A DNA stretch of 64,000 bases from Fragilariopsis cylindrus CCMP1102 (GCA_900095095.1 FMBT01000369.1:1-64000), one strand, 5' to 3'; positions 1-8,256 are shown, numbered from the stretch's first letter. Notes: generated by a model from the letters alone, not told the origin. Translations and numbers: made by a program.

Positions 1-218
1 TTGTGCGCACCTTTGGAAAAATGTCAATACTACTTTAAAGAGCCATTCTTTTGGTTGAAGTTTCATGTTGTTGCGCTAAAAGGTGCGCCATGTTAACTAT
101 CAGGGGGAAATGATTTCAACATTTATGATAGTTTTCTGAAAGCCTTTTTGTTAGTGTGCACCTCCTCGCTGCGCTCGACATGAAAGTTCAGGCTGCGCCT
201 GAAAGAATAAAAAATCCG
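1..218 (+). repeat. Left direct terminal repeat of the recombinase element
   Basis: This segment matches 5169-5385 over its full length with one indel (an extra T in the run near position 35). It contains several GTGCGC-type words (TTGTGCGCACC at the start, GGTGCGCC near 81, GTGTGCACC near 153) and a small hairpin (TTCAGG CTGCG CCTGAA) near 187-203. The shared sequence ends at TCCG (218). The repeat may extend left of the window. Confidence 0.9.
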
Positions 219-234
219 ACAGACAACTAAAAGG

Positions 235-257
235 TTTCAGGTAATATTAACCTGAAA
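235..257. other. Inverted repeat just inside the left terminal repeat
   Basis: TTTCAGGT and ACCTGAAA face each other around an AT-rich centre of about 7 bp. It lies 16 bp inside the left terminal repeat and reuses the CAGG/CCTG words of the terminal-repeat hairpin. It could be a recombinase or accessory-protein site, or simply a hairpin. Only the symmetry is seen. Confidence 0.5.
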
Positions 258-410
258 GTTGGTCTGTATTCCATCAGAGTATTAAGTGCGCGCTAAAACC
301 AATGCTCGTTACAAAGAAAATAGTCCTAAGTGAATAGTTTACATACATGTACATGATGTACAGTATGTGCTTTTCCGCCAAAAACATTAAGGCAATGCGG
401 CAATGCGATT

Positions 411-440
411 CTTATAAAAGACAACAAGTTCACTTGTTGT
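411..440 (+). promoter_or_regulatory. TATA-like box and hairpin upstream of the recombinase
   Basis: CTTATAAAAG (411-420) lies about 100 bp before the ATG at 521. It is followed at once by an 8-bp-stem hairpin (ACAACAAG, TTCA loop, CTTGTTGT; 421-440). The position suits a core promoter for the recombinase transcript, with the hairpin in or near the 5' leader. The promoter role is inferred from position and sequence only. Confidence 0.4.
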
Positions 441-520
441 ACATAACCATTAAGCATACAGCGGCAGTAAAGTAAAGACAACCGTAGCAGTAACTACTTG
501 CAATAAAGAATAACATCAGT

Positions 521-1240
521 ATGAGTGGAATGGCTCGTGCTGCTGGTGGTAATAAAAACTTCGGCACCCAACACCGTGCGGCTCATCCAAATAATGTTTA
601 CCATCCAAATCATCCTCGTAATACAGGAAGAGAGAATGCTTTCGAAGCAGTTGCAGCCTCTATTAGAAGGAATTCAAATAATGCAACGAATGATGTAGAG
701 AGTACTTCTACTAGGGCCGCCGGTATTAGTGATGGTACATCAAGCAACGACAGGCTTGGTCGTAGATGCTATGATTCTGTTACTCAGATGTTTGGAGAAG
801 GTACAAATAAATACTTTAACACATTGGAGTATGATGACATTAAAGGTGGAAAAGTTGTCCACTTCTTCAAGCAGTACATGGAATTATTAATTAAGAATTT
901 CATTCCCCTTGGTTGGTACAAAGACAATGGTTGGCATCAAGTTGATCCATCTCGTCTTGGAGTAACTACAATCTTGAATTATTTTGGTTCGTTGCTAGCC
1001 TTACTTAAAGCAGATCATCCAGAACATCCCTACCTGATTGGTGAGGCCAGCAAGCAGGTTTGGTGGGTAACGATGAGAGCTAATTTAAAAAAAGGCTACG
1101 ACGAGAAGGTATTCCTTGGTGATGGGGAGATATGGGATGCCAGCACGCGGTGCTTGTATCCAAAAATACCTCAATGGTGCTACGGGCTGATGATGCAATT
1201 GATTTCATTGAAAAAATTGATCTATATTCTATTTGCGTAA
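521..1240 (+). CDS. Crypton-like tyrosine recombinase, N-terminal frame
   Basis: A 239-residue frame starting at the ATG 521. The first ~85 residues are low-complexity and polar. From about residue 140 the sequence has the look of the core-binding region of diatom and oomycete Crypton-type recombinases: a TTILNYFGSLLALLK helix, a HPEHPYL segment, then a WW-x-x-MR-x-x-LKKGY stretch and WDASTRCLYP. It overlaps the downstream frame (from 1132) by 109 bp; that frame carries the catalytic residues. The two frames together probably encode one recombinase. The overlap may reflect recoding, an unrecognised intron, or simple decay of this copy; the sequence alone cannot decide. The family call rests on pattern and on the catalytic motifs in the next frame. 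Confidence 0.6.
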   Translation: MSGMARAAGGNKNFGTQHRAAHPNNVYHPNHPRNTGRENAFEAVAASIRRNSNNATNDVESTSTRAAGISDGTSSNDRLGRRCYDSVTQMFGEGTNKYFNTLEYDDIKGGKVVHFFKQYMELLIKNFIPLGWYKDNGWHQVDPSRLGVTTILNYFGSLLALLKADHPEHPYLIGEASKQVWWVTMRANLKKGYDEKVFLGDGEIWDASTRCLYPKIPQWCYGLMMQLISLKKLIYILFA

Positions 1241-3231
1241 GCATCATGAAATCGTCAACATTATCAAATTCAAATTATGTAGATCGATCTAAACTGTGTC
1301 ATAGTACATATAGTATGGGAAGATCAAGTGAGGTAGAGCAGATGCGTTTTTCAGAGATGGTATGGGATCCACTCGTTCAAGTTATTGATATCGGTTGGCG
1401 TGAACCAAAGACAAAAAATTCGTACGGAATGTCCCACATGAATTATCATGATCCTGATCTTTATGAAATTGACAATGAGCATGCCATGGCATGCGCTTTC
1501 ATTGAGGACAACAGAATGCTATGTAGAGAAGTAGATGATGACAAACGTGATTATATATTCTACCGTTGTCAAGAAAATGGTCGTTCTTATGCAGGCACTC
1601 AGCAAACTGCTACAATTCGTAAGCACCTTCCTCCAAAAACACCAAAAAAAATTGTAATGCAATATACAGGTAAATCCCCTAGAAAAGGAACGATGACAAT
1701 GTGTATAGTCCATCGTGATATAACATTGGTTCAGACGGCTGCACGTTCTGGTCACAAAATTGGGGGTAATATGCAAACCTATATAGATTTTGGTGGTGTT
1801 GGATTAACACTACCAGCTGGAATGTGCTTGAATGATTATCCTGATGTTTTGGGGAAGCCAAAACATTGCTGTTTTGATGGTATTCCTCTTGGTGATGATC
1901 AATTTATTAATGGAGTGATTGATGGATTACTTCCCAGTAATTTAGAAGATTTTAAGCAAGGTGAAAGATTACGTCCATGGTTGCGTGGGCTTGCAGCAAC
2001 GGTTATCATGTCTTACAACCATATGTTTATAAAATATGGTCCGGTGGATTTGGTCGTTCATCGTATGGAATCAGTATTTAGATCTATCAACGGTTTGAGT
2101 ATCAAAAAACTTGAAGATTGGAGCACCAGTATTAGACTACATTTTATACAATCAAATGAATGTGGTATTAGATTAAAGGATAATGCAAGCGCTTCTTTGA
2201 TTGTAGAAGCACTTAATCGTAACACCGAATCAACTGTTAGAATGCAATCCAAAAATAACAGTTTGAATGCAGCACTTAATAAAGCTAATGAGAAAATTAG
2301 TGCTTTAGAACGAGCAGTAGTACGTAAAGATGAATTACTAGCTAAAAAGGATAAGGAGAAACAACAGCAGGACAATGAAATGCAGAAACTAAAACAACCA
2401 ACAACAGTTGTCAACAGTCGTCGTCTCACCTTATCACCTCAATCATCTCAATTATCAGACATGTCATCACCTACGTCTTCTTCTACTACTACTCCTACTT
2501 CTTCTAAAGGTTCTGATGACAGCAGCATTTTAGCCGTATATGAATATAATAACAATAGTAATAATAACAATGAAATGGAGAAAATGGTTCAGGATGAATT
2601 AAGAGATTCTCCATTTGCAGAAATTCCACTAACAGGGTTCCAATTGGCAAATGTTCTAACTGGTTTAAAAAAACAAAACAAGATGGCAAGATTTGTTGAC
2701 AATAATGGTATGTTTTTTGATACGAACGGATATTTTGATGGAATTGGCAATGAGAAATCAAAGTACACCGCATCATTAGAGTTGGCCTTTGTGTCTTGTA
2801 CAGCAGAACAATTAAAAAGATTACGTGATACAGACGATAACATGAATTCTGTTGACCGCTGGAGTTTATGTTCCGCTATTCAAGAACAGGCATTGGTGAA
2901 AATGATTAAATTGACAAACCCTACCATTACAAAAGGAGAAATAAAAAAGTCAAAGTTCAAGGCTGCTATCAATGGATTAGGAACCCGTGTGATAGCGTAC
3001 AAGAAGAAGAAACATAATATTAAAAGTAAGGCGTCCGAGTCTCCTCTTTATTATCTTTTAAATCCTGATAAGACAAAAAAGAAACGGACGAATGAATCTT
3101 TTTTTTCCGCTATTCCAGATAGTAGTAAAAAAAGACAAAATACTGCTGCTCGTGCTACTGCTGCTGCATCAGCTAATGCATTGGCTACTATTGGAGTTCC
3201 AAATGATGGAATTGGACAATTTGGTATTTGA
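1132..3231 (+). CDS. Crypton-like tyrosine recombinase, catalytic frame with coiled-coil C-terminus
   Basis: A 699-residue frame (ATG at 1132 taken only because it opens the frame; the natural start is probably in the overlapping 521 frame). Catalytic tetrad in order: Arg64 in GRSSEV, followed by WDP and a PKTK turn (~79-96); a KSPRKG motif at 181-186, matching the HxxRKG motif of this recombinase group but with Lys in place of the first His; His208 in SGHKIGG; and the likely nucleophile Tyr217 in MQTYID, ten residues later as expected. Residues ~375-425 form a charged coiled coil, then a Ser/Thr-rich linker and a lysine-rich C-terminal region (~500-680), possibly for DNA binding. Tyrosine recombinases cut and rejoin DNA through a 3'-phosphotyrosine; here the likely substrates are the element ends. 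Confidence 0.72.
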   Translation: MGCQHAVLVSKNTSMVLRADDAIDFIEKIDLYSICVSIMKSSTLSNSNYVDRSKLCHSTYSMGRSSEVEQMRFSEMVWDPLVQVIDIGWREPKTKNSYGMSHMNYHDPDLYEIDNEHAMACAFIEDNRMLCREVDDDKRDYIFYRCQENGRSYAGTQQTATIRKHLPPKTPKKIVMQYTGKSPRKGTMTMCIVHRDITLVQTAARSGHKIGGNMQTYIDFGGVGLTLPAGMCLNDYPDVLGKPKHCCFDGIPLGDDQFINGVIDGLLPSNLEDFKQGERLRPWLRGLAATVIMSYNHMFIKYGPVDLVVHRMESVFRSINGLSIKKLEDWSTSIRLHFIQSNECGIRLKDNASASLIVEALNRNTESTVRMQSKNNSLNAALNKANEKISALERAVVRKDELLAKKDKEKQQQDNEMQKLKQPTTVVNSRRLTLSPQSSQLSDMSSPTSSSTTTPTSSKGSDDSSILAVYEYNNNSNNNNEMEKMVQDELRDSPFAEIPLTGFQLANVLTGLKKQNKMARFVDNNGMFFDTNGYFDGIGNEKSKYTASLELAFVSCTAEQLKRLRDTDDNMNSVDRWSLCSAIQEQALVKMIKLTNPTITKGEIKKSKFKAAINGLGTRVIAYKKKKHNIKSKASESPLYYLLNPDKTKKKRTNESFFSAIPDSSKKRQNTAARATAAASANALATIGVPNDGIGQFGI

Positions 3232-3423
3232 TCTGGATAATAAAATACATTTGGTGAACATCAAATGAAAGAAGACAAGTACATATACGTTGGTGGTGAT
3301 TGTCAAATATAAGAAGACAAGTATATATTAAAATGATAACTATTGTAAAGAGAAGACGACCAAAATGCAAAGAAATTAAGAACATTTATAAAGTATAAGG
3401 ATATCTATGTTATATTACTCTCT

Positions 3424-3770
3424 ATCTCACTACAGTAGTACAGTAGATAATACAGTAGTTAATACAGTAGTTACTACAGTAGATAATACAGTAGTTAATA
3501 CAGTAGTTACTACAGTAGTTACTACAATAGTTACTACAGTAGATAATACAGTAGTTACAGTAGTTACTAAACTAGTTAATACAGTAGTTACTACACTAGT
3601 TAATACAGTAGTTACTACAGTAGTTAATACAGTAGTTACTACAGTAGTTAGTACAGTAGTTAATACAGTAGTTAATACAGTAGTTATTACAGTAGTTATT
3701 ACAGTAGTTAGTACAGTAGTTAGTACAGTAGATAATGCACTAGTTAATACACTAGTTACTACACTAGTTG
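3424..3770. repeat. ACAGTAGTT-type minisatellite
   Basis: About 345 bp of ACAGTAGTT, with variants TAATACAGTAGTT and TACTACAGTAGAT in 9- and 12-bp steps. It starts about 190 bp after the recombinase stop codon. Long open frames across it on both strands (Val/Thr-rich) are artefacts of the repeat. It forms the left part of the cis-repeat block between the two convergent genes of the element. Confidence 0.9.
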
Positions 3771-3867
3771 AAATTTGTAACTCGAAGTTGGCAAAAATGC
3801 CGTATCTGGAATCGAGTATTTTTGCGCGTGTTTTTTGATGAATACGTAACGTATCGGTCCACTTTTT

Positions 3868-3950
3868 ACTAGTGATTTTCAAAAAAATTACTAGTGATTT
3901 TCAGAAAAATTACTAGTGATTTTCAAAAAAACTACTAGTGATTTTCATAT
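3868..3950. repeat. 22-bp tandem array (ACTAGTGATTTTCA unit)
   Basis: Four copies of ACTAGTGATTTTCA, starting at 3868, 3890, 3912 and 3934, each followed by an A-rich spacer, giving an exact 22-bp period. It lies between the two palindrome modules at about 3820-3858 and 4007-4046. An exact two-helical-turn spacing is common in protein-binding arrays; that role is an inference. Confidence 0.85.
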
Positions 3951-4006
3951 TGCCCTTAAGTAAATATTTTGAAAAAGCACTAAGATTTTCATTTTTTCTG
4001 AAATTT

Positions 4007-4046
4007 TGCGCGTATTTTTGAGCGGATACGTTACGCGTAACGTATC
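4007..4046. other. GCGCGT plus 22-bp perfect palindrome module
   Basis: TTTTGCGCGTATTTTTGA runs into a 22-bp perfect palindrome (4025-4046, core TTACGCGTAA). A related, shorter module lies at about 3820-3858, with TTTTTGCGCGT upstream and an imperfect ATACGT-A-ACGTAT palindrome. The two modules bracket the 22-bp array. Such symmetry fits a dimeric binding site, a cruciform that a resolvase could cut, or an origin-like element; none of these is shown. Confidence 0.7.
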
Positions 4047-4049
4047 GAA

Positions 4050-4160
4050 GGTATGATCATACCGTATGATAGTATATCCGAGGTATGTTCATACCGTATG
4101 ATATTATGTCTGAGGTATAATCATACAGTATGATAGTACTTAAATAGGTATGATCATACT
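4050..4160. repeat. Iteron-like array, 32-bp period, palindromic core
   Basis: Four units with core GGTATGATCATACC or close variants start at 4050, 4082, 4114 and 4147. The first core is a perfect 14-bp palindrome, and the first three are followed by a GTATGATAxTAT-type half repeat. The regular 32-33-bp spacing resembles iterons of replication or partition sites. It begins 3 bp after the 22-bp palindrome and lies about 210 bp beyond the RusA stop codon. Confidence 0.8.
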
Positions 4161-4369
4161 ATTTAGCCTTTTTTAACCCCGTTATAGCTCCCTAAGTAAA
4201 ATCTGAAACAACTAGTAATAAAATAAAATAAGAGAAAATTTACAACGTGTTTGACTTAAAAATATTACTACTATTAATTTACACTTCTAAGTAAATAATT
4301 TCAAACCCACGTTGCTGCATAAGTAAACTCAAATTTACTAGCAGTAACTTTCAAATATACACGCAGAGA

Positions 4370-4867
4370 TTATAACTCAACAACAACAGGAAGTATTTTG
4401 ATAACCGTTGATGGTGGCTGACCTGGTACAACATATCTCTTCTCAGCAACAATCCTTGTGACACAGATATCATTTTCATAAACTCTAACAGTGTTTCCAT
4501 CAATTGAAATTGGCATTTGGAGACAATCCATGACAAACTTAACCAAGTTGTCAAGGTCGGCCTCCCATTGAAGTTTGATATTAAAGACAAGATGCAGCTC
4601 AACGTGCCTCTCACCAAACTCAATGAATTCTTTTCCATGAAATTGATGGAGCAGCATGATAGATCTTAAGAAATCTTGTTTCACCTTCTTTTGTTGGTCA
4701 TAGCGGGTACAAAAATGGCGGCCACCAGGACGCTTCCATGCTAGTGGACGACCAATGATGATTGCTCCTAAATGATTAGGTGTTGATACGAAAGAACTAT
4801 TATCATAATCAGGCTGGTAGTTAGGAATACGAATAGGCATTCTAGTGATAGCTGTATTGAAATGCAT
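4370..4867 (-). CDS. RusA-like Holliday-junction resolvase
   Basis: 165 residues, close to the usual RusA length (~120) with a short N-terminal extension. The family signature is plain: an early GRPLAWKRPGG strand (39-49), then EADLDNLVK with Asp104, Asp106 and Lys110, Asp114 three residues after, and ENDICVTRI with Asp133 at the place of the last catalytic Asp. In E. coli RusA the equivalent Asp and Lys residues bind magnesium and cut Holliday junctions symmetrically. All are present, so activity is plausible. The gene is convergent to the recombinase, with the palindromic repeat block between them. RusA is best known from phages and bacterial prophages; its place in a tyrosine-recombinase element suggests that it resolves junctions or branched intermediates during excision or copying. 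ATG 4867 is the first Met of the frame. Confidence 0.82.
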   Translation of the reverse strand: MHFNTAITRMPIRIPNYQPDYDNSSFVSTPNHLGAIIIGRPLAWKRPGGRHFCTRYDQQKKVKQDFLRSIMLLHQFHGKEFIEFGERHVELHLVFNIKLQWEADLDNLVKFVMDCLQMPISIDGNTVRVYENDICVTRIVAEKRYVVPGQPPSTVIKILPVVVEL

Positions 4868-5168
4868 GGATGATATGTGTGAGTACCTGTGTAATTCGTT
4901 TTTTATTATAATTGCAGTAGTAATAGTAGTAACAATTTAATATATTTTGTGAGGAAAGATTTGTGAGAGACGAATACAATTTATCTTGGCACACCAAAGA
5001 TCATTCCATAATTCTTCACATCATGTGGTGATATTTTTCATTTGGTGTCTAAGTAAACAAAAATTGCGCGTTGGAACGCTCCACAGAGGTACATGTTTGT
5101 TTTTGAACGGTTTAGGGGGGCTCAGGATTTTTTCCGGGACTGAATTTTTACTCTACATTTTTTACTTA

Positions 5169-5385
5169 TTGTGCGCACCTTTGGAAAAATGTCAATACTA
5201 CTTAAAGAGCCATTCTTTTGGTTGAAGTTTCATGTTGTTGCGCTAAAAGGTGCGCCATGTTAACTATCAGGGGGAAATGATTTCAACATTTATGATAGTT
5301 TTCTGAAAGCCTTTTTGTTAGTGTGCACCTCCTCGCTGCGCTCGACATGAAAGTTCAGGCTGCGCCTGAAAGAATAAAAAATCCG
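5169..5385 (+). repeat. Right direct terminal repeat of the recombinase element
   Basis: Second copy of the 218-bp terminal repeat, one base shorter. Sequence after the shared TCCG (5385) differs from that after position 218, which fixes the right boundary of the repeat. The copy ends 247 bp before the start codon of the membrane-protein gene at 5633, so the element lies in that gene's upstream region. Confidence 0.9.
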
Positions 5386-5581
5386 GCACAGCGCATAATG
5401 TAATTAAATGCATGTGAGTCCCGCAGATCGAAGAATTATGGATGCCGTTTATTTGAGATGAGCACACAGCAAGCGACCTGCAATTTTAGCTGGCAGATCG
5501 TAGCATTCGTTCTCATAAAATTCGTATTTTGAAATAATAATAAACACAACAGTAAAACAGTAAAACATCAATACTCTGAAG

Positions 5582-5588
5582 TATAAAA
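5582..5588 (+). promoter_or_regulatory. TATA-like box of the membrane-protein gene
   Basis: TATAAAA, 45 bp before the ATG at 5633 and 197 bp beyond the end of the right terminal repeat. Position and sequence suit a core promoter; nothing else supports it. Confidence 0.35.
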
Positions 5589-5632
5589 CGACCAGAACAA
5601 CAATCTTGTGAAGCAAACGACATAATACAATC

Positions 5633-5642
5633 ATGAGCAATT

Positions 5643-5679
<37 letters not shown>

Positions 5680-6616
5680 GATCTTATATCGAGCACTGTA
5701 TTTTCTACTGCTTACGAATGCAGTACTAGTTACTGTTTCGGCATCAGCGATAGAAAACGAGTCAAGATCATTACAAGCCGGCTCGTATGGAGGAGGAAGT
5801 AGTAGTAGCTCAGGCTCTGGTGCAGGGTCCGCTGCTGCGGTTGGCCTTATTGCTGGATTAGCGGCAAAATCTGGCTTCTTTGGAACTATAGGAGGGAAAG
5901 TTGTATTAGCAATAATCATTCTAATTGTAATCTGTGTTGTTGTTGTTCGCTATATAAAGAAAAGTAAAGGGAGCGCTCCATCGGAAACTAAATTCTTTGA
6001 AGGCAATGACCAACAGGATACAATCAACAATGATAATATTGATAAATTCCAACAGCCGTTCTACTCGGGATTGTATACCGGAATATATGATCAAAAAGGA
6101 ACACGTATGCCAGTACAACCGTTTGAAATCTACTTTCAAGAACAATTTATTGAAGCTGACGATGAGGATGAGTATGTAGGCACAATCTTCCATGCAATCA
6201 CAGGTAAAGGCGCTGATATGGTTGGTCCATACACCTTGAGTGGAAAATCAGTTGGTAATAAAATTAGTATCACAAAAAAATATTACGGTGCAGGAAATCA
6301 AATTACAGATGTTGGGCACGAAGTTACATTAAGATTGGACAAACTAGGTGATAGTCATATCTTTGAAGGTAAATTTTTCGTCAATACAGAGGAAGTACAC
6401 GAACAAGGATTGTATCAGATGTGGCCTGTTGGTTACAATATTAATGCTACTGCTAATCCTGCTATATCAATACGTACGTCTGCTGCTGTTGCGGTTGCAG
6501 AGATAGATGAAGAGAATCAAATTCCTGTAGCTACAGCTACCACAATCTCGTCTGAATTGATGGGAGAAAAGGAAGAGGACTTCCAAACAATATCTTTAGA
6601 TCATGAAAGAAGGTAA
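5633..6616 (+). CDS. Signal-bearing single-pass membrane protein, function unknown
   Basis: 327 residues; I do not recognise the family. After a poly-Asn run (5-15), a hydrophobic segment (~17-39, ending SVSASA-like) looks like a signal peptide or signal anchor. A Gly/Ser-rich linker follows, then a membrane helix around residues 86-106 (VVLAIIILIVICVVVV) with a basic KKSKG stop. The remaining ~215 residues, on the cytosolic side if the first segment is cleaved, contain a compact region (~140-275) with many aromatic/Gly alternations (YSGLYTGIY, TGKGADMVGPYTLSGK, HIFEGKFF, QGLYQMWPVGY), suggesting a beta-rich domain. It is probably a host gene of diatom type. The adjacent mobile element occupies its upstream region and may influence its expression. 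Confidence 0.75.
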
Positions 6617-7456
6617 AGATACTGAAAAGAATGTGAGGAGTCTTATTTTGTGAAATATATCTATAAATTAATTAAAAAGTTGCATTTAAGAACTCTGTTA
6701 TTGTGTAGGCCTATTAATGCAATGCGGTATATACATATATGGTAATCTCCTACAATACATAGTCGAGTGGATTGAATGCTGCACTGTACGACTCAAGGTT
6801 TTTCTTGTCACTTCGAATCTCAATCTTATAACAAATGTTTGCTATTGCATCGAGCTTAAGGATACATTTTAGTCGCTTCATTGCGCTCAACCTGCCGCGA
6901 AAAAAATCTCACCGGTGCATTTCTGCGCGCAAAACGGTGATAAAAAGAATAATTAATATAATCTCAATCATTTACAGTATCTCCTTATACCAGTCGATTG
7001 ATTATTCTTCCATAATATTACCTCTCGACCAAATATTTATAATGCAGTAATAGGAGAGACCTATTAAAGTTGGACGATGCAATATCAATTAAACGCGTAT
7101 AGTTGTAATTCTTTTTTTTTGCAATTAAACGCGCATAAAGTTGTACTTCTTTTTCTTTGCTCGTAAGTGAGAAGCGAAAGCAGTCATCCATTTCAATCGA
7201 ATCGTTGCGGGCGTTTGAACACTATCATTATAGAACATTATTGAAATCTTTTATCACATGAGCACCAATCGATGCATTAAGCATAGATATATCGCAGCAG
7301 CATCTTGAAGAACACGGAGAACAACAATTGATACCAGTTCTTTTTAAATCGTCCTACATTACTCAGCATTCATATGTTATCGTATGTAGAAGAAGATCCA
7401 AGATAAACACATAGTCATCTTCGCGTGTAGTCCTATTATGTTCGTCGTGATATATT

Positions 7457-7740
7457 TCATGGATGAAATAATTGCACAATTTGATCAGCATTTTGTCTAC
7501 AAATGAGATATTGACTATCTCTCCCCAGCCCTTCATATCTACAAGCTTGACAGGCACATACATGTCCATACGGAACAGAGACGTCGTTACGTTTAGAATC
7601 CATCCATGTAATGAAAGTTCTGAGATTGGTCATCGCGTCGTCATTATTGAGGGTATGATGATGGATGATGGCTCCACTCACTCAATCAACAACTTTCATT
7701 GGATACCCATCATTAGAATCACTAGTTAATTTCCGGAATG
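7457..7740 (-). pseudogene. Relic of a RING-finger protein
   Basis: The end of the frame on the - strand (stop near 7457) reads like the second half of a C3HC4 RING finger followed by a typical tail: GHVCACQAC, a spacer, then ICRQ and IVQLF. In RING E3 ligases the pattern is CGHVCxCxxC...CPICR. Here the Cys before GH is Tyr and the Cys-Pro before ICR is lost, so zinc binding would fail. Further upstream the same frame reads on past a stop toward 7740 (YPMKVVD). I read this as a decayed host gene or gene fragment. The family is inferred from the motif only. Confidence 0.4.
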
Positions 7741-8085
7741 TATACGATAAAAAGTCAGCAGTAATTATTTATTTTCCTTGGATTTACTACAAGTCGAGTG
7801 AGTCGAGTAATGTTAGCAGAATAAATTCCAAGTGCCCCTATGGAAGTACAGTACATAACTTTATGAATACGCTAATAATGAATACAGAATTAAGGAAAAG
7901 ATGCCCTAAGCAAATTGATTACAACGATGGTATTATCTGATATCGTGTATGGCTCATACAATATGGTACATCGATTTGAATCGCCGAGATTTTAATCTAT
8001 GTGCTTTCTCGCGCTGAGAATAGTTTTTGCTAACAAAATACGCGCATGCATTATTAGAAATATCGCTTGTTTTCACGTGTCAATC

Positions 8086-8256
8086 TTAGGCAACAAAAAG
8101 GGCCTCAAACATTTCCCTTATGACCTTCCACTCAGCCTCTCAACTACCAATAGCTTCTACATGAGATAAGTATTCGTTCTGTACATGAGAGGCCGATAGC
8201 ATAGGGTTGTGAGTGGTCAAAATAGCCATTCCCCAATTGTTGAGTTCATCTACTAA
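8086..8256 (-). pseudogene. Short coding relic, family unknown
   Basis: The - strand reads LVDELNNWGMAILTTHNP and continues to EWKVIREMFEALFVA before a stop, with one internal stop. The amino-acid make-up is unlike the low-complexity shadows elsewhere in the window, which suggests a once-translated sequence. There is no intact frame and no recognised family. It could be a fragment of a decayed gene or of an old mobile element. Confidence 0.25.

Larger units (their letters stand above)
1..5385 (+). mobile_element. Crypton-like tyrosine-recombinase element with RusA and long direct terminal repeats
   Basis: Two direct repeats, 1-218 and 5169-5385, match along their whole length except for one single-base indel, and enclose about 4.95 kb. 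Inside are a tyrosine recombinase on + (521-3231, two overlapping frames), a block of tandem and palindromic repeats (about 3420-4160), and a convergent RusA-like resolvase on - (4370-4867). No reverse transcriptase, RNase H, protease, DDE transposase or capsid-like frame is visible, so it does not look like an LTR, DIRS or Polinton element. Known Cryptons are DNA transposons that carry a tyrosine recombinase and usually lack long terminal repeats. I infer that recombination between the repeats could release a circle of about 5.17 kb carrying one repeat copy. The window opens inside or exactly at the left repeat, so the true left edge is uncertain. The near-identity of the repeats implies recent insertion or homogenisation. 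Confidence 0.72.

Noticed and set aside
3407-3882. Open frames of 143 and 150 residues on opposite strands
   Set aside because: They read through the ACAGTAGTT minisatellite and consist of Val/Thr repeats; both strands are open only because the repeat lacks stops.
3868-3950. CRISPR-like array
   Set aside because: Units are contiguous 22-bp tandem repeats with no unique spacers, in a eukaryotic genome.
4050-4160. tRNA-like or other structured RNA
   Set aside because: Palindromic cores repeat at 32 bp, but no cloverleaf, A-box or B-box pattern is present.
1-5385. LTR-retrotransposon reading of the element with direct repeats
   Set aside because: No reverse transcriptase, RNase H, protease or integrase-like frame lies between the repeats; the visible enzymes are a tyrosine recombinase and a RusA-type resolvase.
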